Source of the DNA: Cnuella takakiae
GTDB lineage: Bacteria; Bacteroidota; Bacteroidia; Chitinophagales; Chitinophagaceae
NCBI RefSeq assembly: GCF_001953305.1
Contig: NZ_MTFE01000010.1
Coordinates: forward strand, 1,737,899-1,801,898
Reading direction: 5' to 3'
DNA length: 64,000 nt
Shown here: positions 26,717 to 35,756 of the stretch, in pieces
Numbering within the stretch: position 1 is the first letter of the stretch
Layout: every line of letters starts with the position of its first letter
Made by a program: the position numbers and the translations under genes
Notes under the pieces: generated by a model
What the model saw: the letters and a program-made list of their open reading frames with translations, nothing else
What the model was told of the DNA's origin: nothing
Databases searched by the model: none

Positions 26717-28141
26717 ATGAAGATTGTCTTGTTAGAGCTTAATTCTGATTTATTATGGAGAGAAGGGTATAATCCAAAACTCGTTGATACTTTAACAAAA
26801 CTGCAATTATTGGAAGATTCACATTATGAAAAACCTATATTAGTTGTTATCAGTAATATTTATGAGAATGAGTCTCTTTTGTCTTCGGAAGTATACATGA
26901 CAAAATTCTTTAACAAACTTAAAGACTTAAAGATCTCAAAGTTTTTTGAGCCATTTCGAGAAAGAATGATCATTAATCCAATTAAGACGGTTATTCCTTA
27001 CAGTTTATTTAAAACAGCAATAAACAAGCAATTCGAAAATTTTCCACTCCATCATGCAGTATTTGTAAGCACTAATTCAGAGAATATAATGCAGGCAAGA
27101 AGTTTAGGAATCACATCTTTACAGATAAAAGGTGATGGTATACAAAATGCAGACACCGAAGAGTTAGAAAATTTTTTATCTGGAATAGAGCGTATTTTAT
27201 TGTATTCACCCTGTTGCAAAAAGTTGCGGGAAGCAAAGAATTTTTCATACAGCCAAGTAAACAAAAGCAAAAAAATAGATCCTACAATTAAAAAAATTAT
27301 TAAAAATGTAAATATTGATAATCTATTCAGTTCAATAAAAAGGTTAACAGAGTTTGGTTCACGTTGGTCTAATTCTCCAAACATAAATGAAGTGCCTAAA
27401 TGGGTTACTAAACAATTTAAAACTATCGGATATTCTGAGGAGAAAGAGATTGACTACCTTTTTTTTAATTTACCCGGCTCCAGTATTAATCCCCATTCAA
27501 ATATAATATGTAAGAAAATTGGGAAGCGAAAAGAGCAAATATTGATTTGTTGCCATTACGATTCTATTTCTGAAACTCCTATGAGTAAGGCTCCAGGTGC
27601 GGATGATAATGCTTCAGGAGTTGCAGCAACCATCGAAATTGCAAGAATTATCAAGGACTTGCCTATGGAACATAGTGTAATTTTTGCCGTTTTTGGTGGA
27701 GAAGAGCAGGGGCTTTTTGGTTCAGCAGCTTGCGCGGAACAGGCAGTTTTGGAGAATTGGCCTATTAAATTAGTTATTAATTTGGATATGATTTCTTATC
27801 AAGAGCCAGGGATTCCATCTAAGATTATAATTGAGTATGACCAAGGTAACAAAGTGTCGAATAATGATACTAAGGCAAAAGCCTTCGCTATGATTATGGC
27901 TCAAGCAGCTGCTGATTATACGGACTTGAAAGTTGCACATACAGATATTTGGAATAGTGATTATATACCATTCGAAGAGAAAGGTTTTAGTTGTATCGGT
28001 GTTTATAATGGCACAGATAATCCATTTTATCATACTGTATCTGATACGATAGACAGAGTTGATATGAACCATTTCAAAGAAGTAGTTAGAATGGTTCTTG
28101 CCTCAATTATTCAGATAGATAAAGAAGGGATAAATCTATGA
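26717..28141 (+). CDS. M28 aminopeptidase with N-terminal extra domain
   Basis: A 474-residue protein; ATG at 26717 is preferred over the TTG nine bases earlier. The C-terminal half is a co-catalytic zinc M28 peptidase: CCHYDSISE, GADDNASGVAATIE, VFGGEEQGLFGSAA, INLDMISYQ and FYHTVSDTIDRVD supply the usual His, Asp, Glu, Asp and His metal ligands and the catalytic glutamate. The first 170 residues read like a haloacid-dehalogenase-type Rossmann domain without a clear catalytic DxD (VLLELNSDLLW, then VFVSTNSENIMQARSLGIT). Most M28 enzymes are secreted; this one has no signal peptide, so it probably works in the cytoplasm. It closes the flavoenzyme operon (66-base gap). A function in maturing or degrading a small peptide is plausible but unproven. 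Confidence 0.75.
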   Translation: MKIVLLELNSDLLWREGYNPKLVDTLTKLQLLEDSHYEKPILVVISNIYENESLLSSEVYMTKFFNKLKDLKISKFFEPFRERMIINPIKTVIPYSLFKTAINKQFENFPLHHAVFVSTNSENIMQARSLGITSLQIKGDGIQNADTEELENFLSGIERILLYSPCCKKLREAKNFSYSQVNKSKKIDPTIKKIIKNVNIDNLFSSIKRLTEFGSRWSNSPNINEVPKWVTKQFKTIGYSEEKEIDYLFFNLPGSSINPHSNIICKKIGKRKEQILICCHYDSISETPMSKAPGADDNASGVAATIEIARIIKDLPMEHSVIFAVFGGEEQGLFGSAACAEQAVLENWPIKLVINLDMISYQEPGIPSKIIIEYDQGNKVSNNDTKAKAFAMIMAQAAADYTDLKVAHTDIWNSDYIPFEEKGFSCIGVYNGTDNPFYHTVSDTIDRVDMNHFKEVVRMVLASIIQIDKEGINL

Positions 28142-28251
28142 AAGTATACTAATTAGTTTAAATGTTAAGACTCTATCTAATACTGTCTGAAAAAAAGGGG
28201 CACTTACACGATGCCGTAAAATCCTGTTTCAGTTTGTTACGTTGACAATAT

Positions 28252-30147
28252 CTAAAGCCAAATAATTAGGTTTGCCAACGGTTCCCATCCAGCAGCTCCA
28301 AGCCATTCACAATTAGCAATATAGCCATTTGCAGAAATGTTAAAGGCAATAACATTACCACTTAAATACGAATGAATGTTCTTGTAAGCCGATTCTAGTG
28401 AATCGTGGTTATGCTTAGGATCTTTCCGTTTCGCTTTCCCTGGTGGATAGCTATTTCCACCATTATTTCCATACCATCGATCCACCACACACTTCGTTGA
28501 ACATACTACAGGCGTGCTACCTGGCAAATTTTTTATAATAAGGCTAGATTTTATAATTACTTCATAAAAGAAAAAGTGGTTTGCTTGTTGGTCTACGCAG
28601 AAACTCATTTTAATTTTCTGGTCTTTACCTAATATGCATCTATAATTATTAGGAATGTCCATCGTAATAAATTGAGTTTCTAGTTGCTGAATGGCTGCTT
28701 CTACCTTTGTAAGTTCACTTTTATATACTGGCGAGTTGATTGTATAATGTGAAAGGGGATGAATCAAACCATGTAGAAGTGAACTGATAATATTGATTGC
28801 AGACACGCTATTACCAGTTTTTGTCAAAAATTCATTTGTTCTTTTGAGAACTTGTGAAAGCTTATAATTTGGTAGTTGGACACTATCAGTATCTGCAAGT
28901 TCATATTTTGGCATGTGTTTCTTTAAAAGGTGCTCCAAAGCTTTTCGAAAATAGTTTGCAGCAGCTGGGTAGTCTGGTTCAGTTCTATGATGCAAATAAC
29001 GTATTGCTCTATCAAATTCTGTTTTTCCTAGAGTCATAATAGGTTTGTCGAACGAAATACCATTCGAAGTTTCTTTACCAACATAAAACTCTACTGATAC
29101 CCAACGATTTTCACCAATAATTTCAAAGTATTTTTTTGCAAGTTCGAACCAATGCCGGTCATAAGTAGATATAAATGTTTGATAGCCTTTAAATTCGGAG
29201 GTGATTATATCTAATATCGGTAATCTATTACCCGCATCCAATCCAATAAAGATGTCATCCAAATATAAAATTTGAAGGTCGACCTGCGGATTACGTTTCA
29301 AGGAAGCAAGATATAGGCATACAGCAAATGCAGAAAGTCGTGCTTCATTCAAAATATCACTATAATCGCCAATAATGACTGCACCGTCCTTTATTACATT
29401 TAGTCTCAAGTCAGTAGTACAGTGCCATCCCCATTTACCCAAACCATAATTGAATGTGATTGGAGCCAATTCATATGAGATCTGAATATTCAAATCACTA
29501 AAATACTCGTTTAGCATTCGATTAGAATCTGTAAATATTTCGTCTAATGTAGAGGTGAGATGTCCTTCAAATATTGGAAGTTCAGCCAATGCAATTTGAT
29601 GTAAGCGGTCATTTCGAGTATAAGAGTTCTTTATTAAATCTTCTTGTAGTTGCTTCCATTTGGTACCTAGCCGGTAAGTTCCGCCACTACTTATAGGGAT
29701 GTGGTTGAATAGCAAATTTAAAACTATGAGATTAAAAAGATTAGGTTTTGGTTCCTTGTGTAGATATACATCTAGTAACTTACTATAATCTAAAAACCCT
29801 TTCACCAAAGCTCCATCTTGGATAAATTGAACTTGATTATTCGAGTTCTGAGGGGTAAATTCAAAAGTTTGGTGAGTATTCGGAATTGCAATTATTGGAT
29901 TGGATGTGAGGTCATTAAACTCAATCTTTATGCTACCAAATTGGGTCTGAGCATACCTATTATTTACGAAACTTACAGGCGTGCGAGAGTTTGTGAAATA
30001 ATCATTTAATGCTTTATAAAGGGAACTTTTACCGCTTCCGTTTTCACCGTATATTAATAGATTTTCACCATTTGGTAATTTTATATCTTTATAAATTCCA
30101 TAAAAAGCTCGATAATTTTCTAAATAGACGCTAGTAATTCTTTTCAT
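28252..30147 (-). CDS. AAA/ABC-type ATPase, likely defence-system partner
   Basis: A 631-residue ATPase of the SMC/RecF/OLD-like group. Walker A is LLIYGENGSGKSSLYKAL near residue 32-48, an ABC-signature-like LNEARLSAFAVCLYLASL is near 265, and Walker B is LQILYLDDIFIGLD near 290, followed by ISTYDRHW as a switch region. After residue 370 come a helical domain (YFRKALEHLLKKHM) and a beta-rich tail with no recognised nuclease motif. ATPases of this type act as sensors or motors in many anti-phage systems. It starts 22 bases after the stop of the DUF262 gene and is co-directional, so the two are an operon. AT-rich composition fits a horizontally acquired defence cassette. No exact known system match. 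Confidence 0.8.
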   Translation of the reverse strand: MKRITSVYLENYRAFYGIYKDIKLPNGENLLIYGENGSGKSSLYKALNDYFTNSRTPVSFVNNRYAQTQFGSIKIEFNDLTSNPIIAIPNTHQTFEFTPQNSNNQVQFIQDGALVKGFLDYSKLLDVYLHKEPKPNLFNLIVLNLLFNHIPISSGGTYRLGTKWKQLQEDLIKNSYTRNDRLHQIALAELPIFEGHLTSTLDEIFTDSNRMLNEYFSDLNIQISYELAPITFNYGLGKWGWHCTTDLRLNVIKDGAVIIGDYSDILNEARLSAFAVCLYLASLKRNPQVDLQILYLDDIFIGLDAGNRLPILDIITSEFKGYQTFISTYDRHWFELAKKYFEIIGENRWVSVEFYVGKETSNGISFDKPIMTLGKTEFDRAIRYLHHRTEPDYPAAANYFRKALEHLLKKHMPKYELADTDSVQLPNYKLSQVLKRTNEFLTKTGNSVSAINIISSLLHGLIHPLSHYTINSPVYKSELTKVEAAIQQLETQFITMDIPNNYRCILGKDQKIKMSFCVDQQANHFFFYEVIIKSSLIIKNLPGSTPVVCSTKCVVDRWYGNNGGNSYPPGKAKRKDPKHNHDSLESAYKNIHSYLSGNVIAFNISANGYIANCEWLGAAGWEPLANLIIWL

Positions 30148-30169
30148 ATAAGTATCGACTAAGCAGAAA

Positions 30170-33100
30170 CTATATTGTACCTTCTATTTGTACAATATAT
30201 GGAACATTGAATAATTTCAAAAGTGCAATACTGATGGGGTGATAAGGATCACTGATTTTTGCATAGATTTCCAATATGGTTGAAACATCACTGTTTTCTG
30301 TATCATTTATTTCAGGTAAATCTTCTAAGTATACTAAAACTTCGCACTTTGCTTCAAGGATTTGCTTTTTGAAGTATAACTCATAGACCATCGCATCTAA
30401 AAGCCTTTCAAAAAAGCCTATTATTTTTTTATTGCCTTCAATAACTAAAATATACTCAATTATTTTGACGAATGTAGATTGAGTGCGAAGGGAAATAATT
30501 GGTAAAGGTACCTTCCTGAGATTATTTGAGGTGAGGCTATACGCCCCATTTAATGCAGAAGAGTTATAAAACAAAAAGTGAGTTATCAATCTGCTGCCCA
30601 ACAGACATAATATAAATTTTGGATGGTAACCATATCTGACAACGTTGGTAATTAGAACATTATTATTAAATACTGCTTTATCTGTGTAAATGCCAACGTC
30701 CAAATTTGTTGTGAAGCTGTTTATCCTCTTTATTACGATTTTATGTTTGCTGTCAAAGATTTCTTTTAATGAATTATCTTTTTCATCCAGGGAAACCTTG
30801 CCGGCTGTTTCAACATTAACTCGATAATCCGAAATAGAAGTTTCTTTGATAAAAATGTAAGGCTCACTTGAAATTGAACTTGAATATTTTTCCAAATTGC
30901 TATAATTCAGCCCTTGTTGAATGTTTGCAATACTTCCAAGCGAAACTGGCGCATTTGATTGAATTTTCGATATTACATCTTCGTAGCTATTATCAATGGC
31001 ATTTTTAAATCTAGTTTTAAACAATGAGACAAAATCGTCGAAGTCAGATTTGCTTTCAATTTTATCCATTAAGCTGAATAGCTTATGCAATTCACTTCTC
31101 ACATACTCTTTATTGCTGATAATGTTGTGATATGGTAGGTCATACAAGAAATACCACAAGGCATAGAAACTTTGTTGAGTTCGCCTGTTGTTTTCTTTAT
31201 TGAAAATGTCGTCCAAATTTTGATTAATCGATTGTGTAGAAGTAGCATCATCTGATAATAGTTCCTTTAGCTTTTTCAAGAAGTCAAACTCAAACTGAAA
31301 ACAAGTAGCGACAAATCCTTCTTTGGCTTCATTATTTTCAAGGACTTTAGTAATATCGTTTTTGGATTTTACACGTAAGTTTATTTTATCCCCAATTTTG
31401 TAGATATCTAAGTATCTAGAAATTGTATCTTCTTTAGCTATTCCCTTGGTAATCTGATATTGTAGGTAAATCAATGAGGTGTAGATGTTTTCATCTTCCA
31501 TCCTTTGATTGTTTTTTCTTAAGTAAAACCAATCTTTGTTATTTCGGTGTATGCTCTTGATTGTTTCAATAATATCTCTTGAAACATAGGAATTCCACAT
31601 TTCAAACGTGTCTTCCTTTATTGGATACGGTTTGCTATTTAGCCGAATGAACAGATCAATGGATTCAAAGTGCTCATTATTCTTTTCGCTTATTTCTATA
31701 ATCCATAAATCAAAGTTTTTTATTTTGTCTTTTTGATCTTTAGTTAGTTGTTCAAAGTTTTTTCCATCAAGGCCTTTTAATATGCCGTTCTTAAGGTTAA
31801 GTGAATAGCCGTTTTTATCAGAATGGCGTTCTTCATTTTTTTCGTCCAAGTATGGTTTTTTCATAAATCCAAGAATGGATAACAATCGTTGTTGTCCATC
31901 TAGAACTTCTGATACATCGTCCTTTCTTTTAAACACGAATATTGGTGGTAATTTGATTCCCATCAATATGCTTTCAATAATTGCTGATGATTTTTTTTTA
32001 TTTATTACTTCATTCCTTTGATAGGATGGTCTAACCAAAAATCGCTGCCTCATCATTTGTCTACTTATGTCTTCTATAGCAATAGATGATGGTTCGGGTT
32101 TGTTAATGCGTAATTCGTCGAAACTTGTAACTTCATTTTCTTTAGGCTTAAGCTTTCTATTTGAAGCCTTAAACTCTGGATTATTTAGAAGATAAGCGGT
32201 AAAATCAATACTAAATTTTTTTCTAAAAAATTCAGAAGTTATAAAAAACCTTTCGTTGAGTTCCCTGAAGAAAGAACTCCGTTCCATTTTGAAGACGTCT
32301 TTATTATCGCTGATGTATTTTGCGAGTTCCTCCAAGGTTTGAGCGCTGATGGCTGTTAATGACCCAGTTTCAACTTCGATGATTGATAAGCCCCAAAATA
32401 TGCATTCAAATATCAATCGGTTATAAGCAAAAGCGTTTCTCTTAAAGATATTGCTTAGCTGCTTTAATAGATTTATCTTTTTGATGAACCCCCTATATAT
32501 TTCTTCAACTTCGCCTGAAGTAATATTAGAAGATAAAAATTCGAAGTACTTAGCAATCACAGAATCTTTTTCAATAGAGTAATATTTTATCGGGATTTTG
32601 TGTAGTACCAATAGTTGCCGAACTTTTTTTAGGAGAATCTCTATATTGGAGTTCTCGAAGTGAAGCAACCCCGATATTTCGCCGTGTAAAACTTGATCGC
32701 CAACTATTTTATTTTTTAGGTATGAGTTCAAGTCATCATCAATATAAGCTGCTTTATCAATATCTGTTGGTTTAAGTGGGGTTATACCCGAGTTATACCT
32801 TTTGAAAATTTCTTTTTTTACGACTTCTTCAATTTCGTCATTAACCAAACTTTTTGAATGAAAGCTAAATTCAATTATGCGTAGTTTTGTATTCCAAAAA
32901 AAGTCTTTCAACTTTTCCTCTAAATTTTTAAAATACTTATTTGCTATTCCGATATGTTGTAGCTTTTGTAAGCCGTTTTTTTTAAGCTTAAATTCATTGT
33001 TTTTAAACCGCAAAATTGTTTGATATCTTTGTCGGCCATCAATTACTTCTACTTTGTCGGAATTTCGAAAGTAGATCAAAGGGGGAATTTCTGTGCCTAG

Positions 33101-33274
33101 CAGGATACTTTCAATGAAGTAAGTTGCTTTTTCATCATCCCAGACATAATTTCGTTGATAGAAGGGTTGGTAATTTGTATTGCTCACTCGCTCCTCGTTG
33201 TTGAAGAGAGTTTCAATAGACATTACTTTGGGTTCAATCTTTATAAAGTTCTCAAAAATGTCTCTAATTTCCAT
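30170..33274 (-). CDS. Two-DUF262 protein with C-terminal specificity-like domain
   Basis: A 1034-residue protein with three parts. The first DUF262 (GmrS/ParB-like) domain has YQPFYQRNYVWDDEKATYF, then LLGTEIPPLIYF and VEVIDGRQRYQTIL. The second starts near residue 410 with RPSYQRNEVINKKKSSAII, then LMGIKLPPIFVF and SEVLDGQQRLLSIL. Both keep the QR and DG(R/Q)QR motifs that define the NTPase/nuclease site. From about residue 790 the sequence reads like a type I S-subunit or TaqI C-terminal target-recognition domain (SIANIQQGLNYSNL, NSSALNGAYSLTSNNLRKVP). DUF262 is known from type IV enzymes such as GmrSD and BrxU and from SspE, where it restricts phage DNA; the usual HNH (DUF1524) partner is not seen. 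Paired with the ATPase gene downstream. Role in phage defence is inferred. Confidence 0.8.
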   Translation of the reverse strand: MEIRDIFENFIKIEPKVMSIETLFNNEERVSNTNYQPFYQRNYVWDDEKATYFIESILLGTEIPPLIYFRNSDKVEVIDGRQRYQTILRFKNNEFKLKKNGLQKLQHIGIANKYFKNLEEKLKDFFWNTKLRIIEFSFHSKSLVNDEIEEVVKKEIFKRYNSGITPLKPTDIDKAAYIDDDLNSYLKNKIVGDQVLHGEISGLLHFENSNIEILLKKVRQLLVLHKIPIKYYSIEKDSVIAKYFEFLSSNITSGEVEEIYRGFIKKINLLKQLSNIFKRNAFAYNRLIFECIFWGLSIIEVETGSLTAISAQTLEELAKYISDNKDVFKMERSSFFRELNERFFITSEFFRKKFSIDFTAYLLNNPEFKASNRKLKPKENEVTSFDELRINKPEPSSIAIEDISRQMMRQRFLVRPSYQRNEVINKKKSSAIIESILMGIKLPPIFVFKRKDDVSEVLDGQQRLLSILGFMKKPYLDEKNEERHSDKNGYSLNLKNGILKGLDGKNFEQLTKDQKDKIKNFDLWIIEISEKNNEHFESIDLFIRLNSKPYPIKEDTFEMWNSYVSRDIIETIKSIHRNNKDWFYLRKNNQRMEDENIYTSLIYLQYQITKGIAKEDTISRYLDIYKIGDKINLRVKSKNDITKVLENNEAKEGFVATCFQFEFDFLKKLKELLSDDATSTQSINQNLDDIFNKENNRRTQQSFYALWYFLYDLPYHNIISNKEYVRSELHKLFSLMDKIESKSDFDDFVSLFKTRFKNAIDNSYEDVISKIQSNAPVSLGSIANIQQGLNYSNLEKYSSSISSEPYIFIKETSISDYRVNVETAGKVSLDEKDNSLKEIFDSKHKIVIKRINSFTTNLDVGIYTDKAVFNNNVLITNVVRYGYHPKFILCLLGSRLITHFLFYNSSALNGAYSLTSNNLRKVPLPIISLRTQSTFVKIIEYILVIEGNKKIIGFFERLLDAMVYELYFKKQILEAKCEVLVYLEDLPEINDTENSDVSTILEIYAKISDPYHPISIALLKLFNVPYIVQIEGTI

Positions 33275-34820
33275 TGTGACTTGTTTCTAATCCTTCTTTG
33301 TATTAAACTACAATGTAGGAGATAAAGTTCTTTTTAGGGCAGCTGAATGAAAAATACTTCCTTAGGACGTTGTGTTTTAATTTTTTTTGTTATTAATTTT
33401 CCAAGGCAAGCGTGCGGTAGTTGCTATTGAGAAAGGTATCTGAATGGTTAGCTAGTATTTTAAGTTTTACTGCTGTAGCTTATTCTTCGGCTGCTTAACA
33501 AATATGAACGCGCCGATAAGGGTGGTTGGTGTTGACCTACTTTACAGGCTTTTAGGAGTTTCTGATCTAAATTGGGTAACTATGTCAGTCGGCAATTGTG
33601 TGTGTTGAGTCAACTTACATTTTTTTTCTTTTATTTTCCTTTAGTTGCTTCAATTTTGTTGCTATTTTGTTGCCCATGCTTCTAAAACCTCGACTGGTAA
33701 AGGGTTTTTACTTTGTGTATCGGAAAGTGACAGTATAGTTTCCTTCCCACTTATTATTTGCCCCACGTGATTTGCAGTATTGCAACTTTTTAAAACCACC
33801 TATTTAGTATTTTCAAGACCTATGCTTTTTATACATTTGTTTAATGTGACTTACATCCTTAAAGGATAAGAAAATTTAAAAGAATGGTAGGTTATAGGGC
33901 GGTATAATTCGTAATTTGAATATATCCAATGGAGTTCTTTACTTAGTGAGCTTTCTGTGAGTTGTTTATATTTCGTGCTTGCAAAAAATTGATTTTCAAG
34001 GTGTTGTGGGATTTATTTATCGGGCTGTCTTCCCGACTTAATTAAGCCAATAGTCAATAAATACCGAAGGCCTATTCTTTTTTTATTCCCTCTTTCCTTT
34101 TATTGGATTACAGAATGCCTTTTCAGAGAAAAATTGCATTTTTGTAGGGCACGTCGTTTACCAATTATTCCTGCGATATGCTGGTCTATAATTATTCCTG
34201 AAAAAAATATGGTGCGCTACCGGCCTGCACTAATCAATGGTCTTCCAGCATCAAAATTCTCAATGTGTTCATGGCCTTGAATTGACCTTTGTTTAAATTC
34301 ATATATAGTACTGCAACATCATTCCTCCTTAGGTCTACCAAACTAACTACAGCAGCACCCGCTGGCCGTTAGCGCTTTCGATGTAATTTAAGCAGCAGTG
34401 TCTTTGTGCGGACATTCAGGTATAAGTTGGGAAGCGAGGAGGAAAAATCAAAGAAAGGAACAGTCCTTTTGCTCAAATGAAAATTCATTCCATTATCAAT
34501 TGAACGATATGGAGTATACTGAATGGGTGTTAAGGGACTCATGTAAAAGCCTTCCTGAAAATTACCAAATAGTAAATTCTCCAAGTGGTCGCAGGAGTCC
34601 GGCTCATTCGTATGGTATTTCAAATACCAGTTTAACAATCAGAAAGTACAAACGAGATTAGGTATTATGAATTTAGTCCGTTTGCAACGCGCCGGTTTTT
34701 ATAATTTTAAAAGCAAGGGTGCGACAACCAGCTGTATGTTCAATGGGGCTATTGTAAGAATAATTATTGTGTCAGGATAAAACAGTCCTGTGGCTGTCAA
34801 CAAAGACCTTTTTCATTTTC
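33275..34820. other. Intergenic, AT-rich, no supported gene
   Basis: About 1.5 kb between two genes reading left: the AraC gene ends at its right edge and the DUF262 gene begins at its left edge. It must carry the promoter of the defence pair. Two overlapping frames of under 90 codons on opposite strands (34369-34661) show no family pattern and are not counted. Around 33670-33730 a 20-codon frame ends abruptly. The stretch is likely debris at the edge of the acquired segment. Confidence 0.45.
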
Positions 34821-35672
34821 TCAGAAAGCTTTATCCTTCCTGAAACTACCAGGGGAGCACCCGTAATATTTACGAAAGATTTTGGATAAGTGACTTTCAT
34901 CCGTGAACCCATATTCAAAGCTTATGGATGATATGGTTTTGTCGCTGTTCTGCAGGGCATTTGCTACCAGGCTCAGTTTGTATTTTACAATGTATTGCTG
35001 CAGCGAGTCCCCGACCTGTTTTTTAAAGTAGGTGCTTAAATAAGTAGGGGCATAATTGAATGCTTCCGACAGGCACTCCAGCTTCAACTTTTCCGGGTTG
35101 GAAATATTTTGCCGTATATAGATCAGCAACCTGTCAACCAATGGGGCAGGATGAAGTTTTCTGTCCGCAAAGTTGGTTTGCCGGATAAGGTTCCTGGCCA
35201 GGATGCTTGATAATGCTTTCATGAGGCTTTCCATGATCACTTCATAAGCCTCGTTATGCTTGTTCCGGTATTCGTAAATAAGTACGGTAAGCAGGTTGTC
35301 AAGCACCATTTTTTCTTCTTCGCACTGTACAATACTGCCATTCGACTGGTATCCGGATGTGTATAACGAATCGATCACCTGCTGCCAGTGTTTGTGCTTT
35401 GGAATACCGGGTGCTTTGACAAAGCTTTCTGTAAAACGTATGAAGGCAAAAGTTGTGGAGACTTCAATATTGAAATGATGATAATCTTCCGGTCCCAATA
35501 AAAAGATGTCCCCTTTCCGGTAGGGCAGGGTGTTGCCGTTCAGCATGTGCCAGCCACTGCCTTCCCGTATGAAAATAATCTCGAAGTAGGTGTGATTATG
35601 AGTTGGATGAATCCATTCCGATGCTTCAAAGCAATAGATGTCAAAAGGTTCATATCGGACATAGCGTCTCAT
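34821..35672 (-). CDS. AraC-family transcriptional regulator with cupin domain
   Basis: A 283-residue regulator. The N-terminal cupin (about 1-120) has THNHTYFEIIFIREGSGWH and GDIFLLGPEDYHHF, typical of sugar-binding AraC proteins. Residues 180-283 form the double helix-turn-helix: LECLSEAFNYAPTYLSTYFK and then ISSISFEYGFTDESHLSKIF with the closing YYGCSPGSFRK. It is divergent from the DUF1080 gene with an 84-base gap, so it probably controls that gene and perhaps itself. The ligand is likely a sugar or glycoside but is not shown by the sequence. Confidence 0.9.
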   Translation of the reverse strand: MRRYVRYEPFDIYCFEASEWIHPTHNHTYFEIIFIREGSGWHMLNGNTLPYRKGDIFLLGPEDYHHFNIEVSTTFAFIRFTESFVKAPGIPKHKHWQQVIDSLYTSGYQSNGSIVQCEEEKMVLDNLLTVLIYEYRNKHNEAYEVIMESLMKALSSILARNLIRQTNFADRKLHPAPLVDRLLIYIRQNISNPEKLKLECLSEAFNYAPTYLSTYFKKQVGDSLQQYIVKYKLSLVANALQNSDKTISSISFEYGFTDESHLSKIFRKYYGCSPGSFRKDKAF

Positions 35673-35756
35673 AAGGTATGAATCTACCGAAATATGATAG
35701 ATTTATACCAGTAAGGACCATGGGTCTAAGGATAGCTTTGGCAGAAATATGATTGT

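Noticed and set aside
34369-34661. Two overlapping small frames on opposite strands.
   Set aside because: Neither resembles a known protein and only one could be real; not enough evidence for either.
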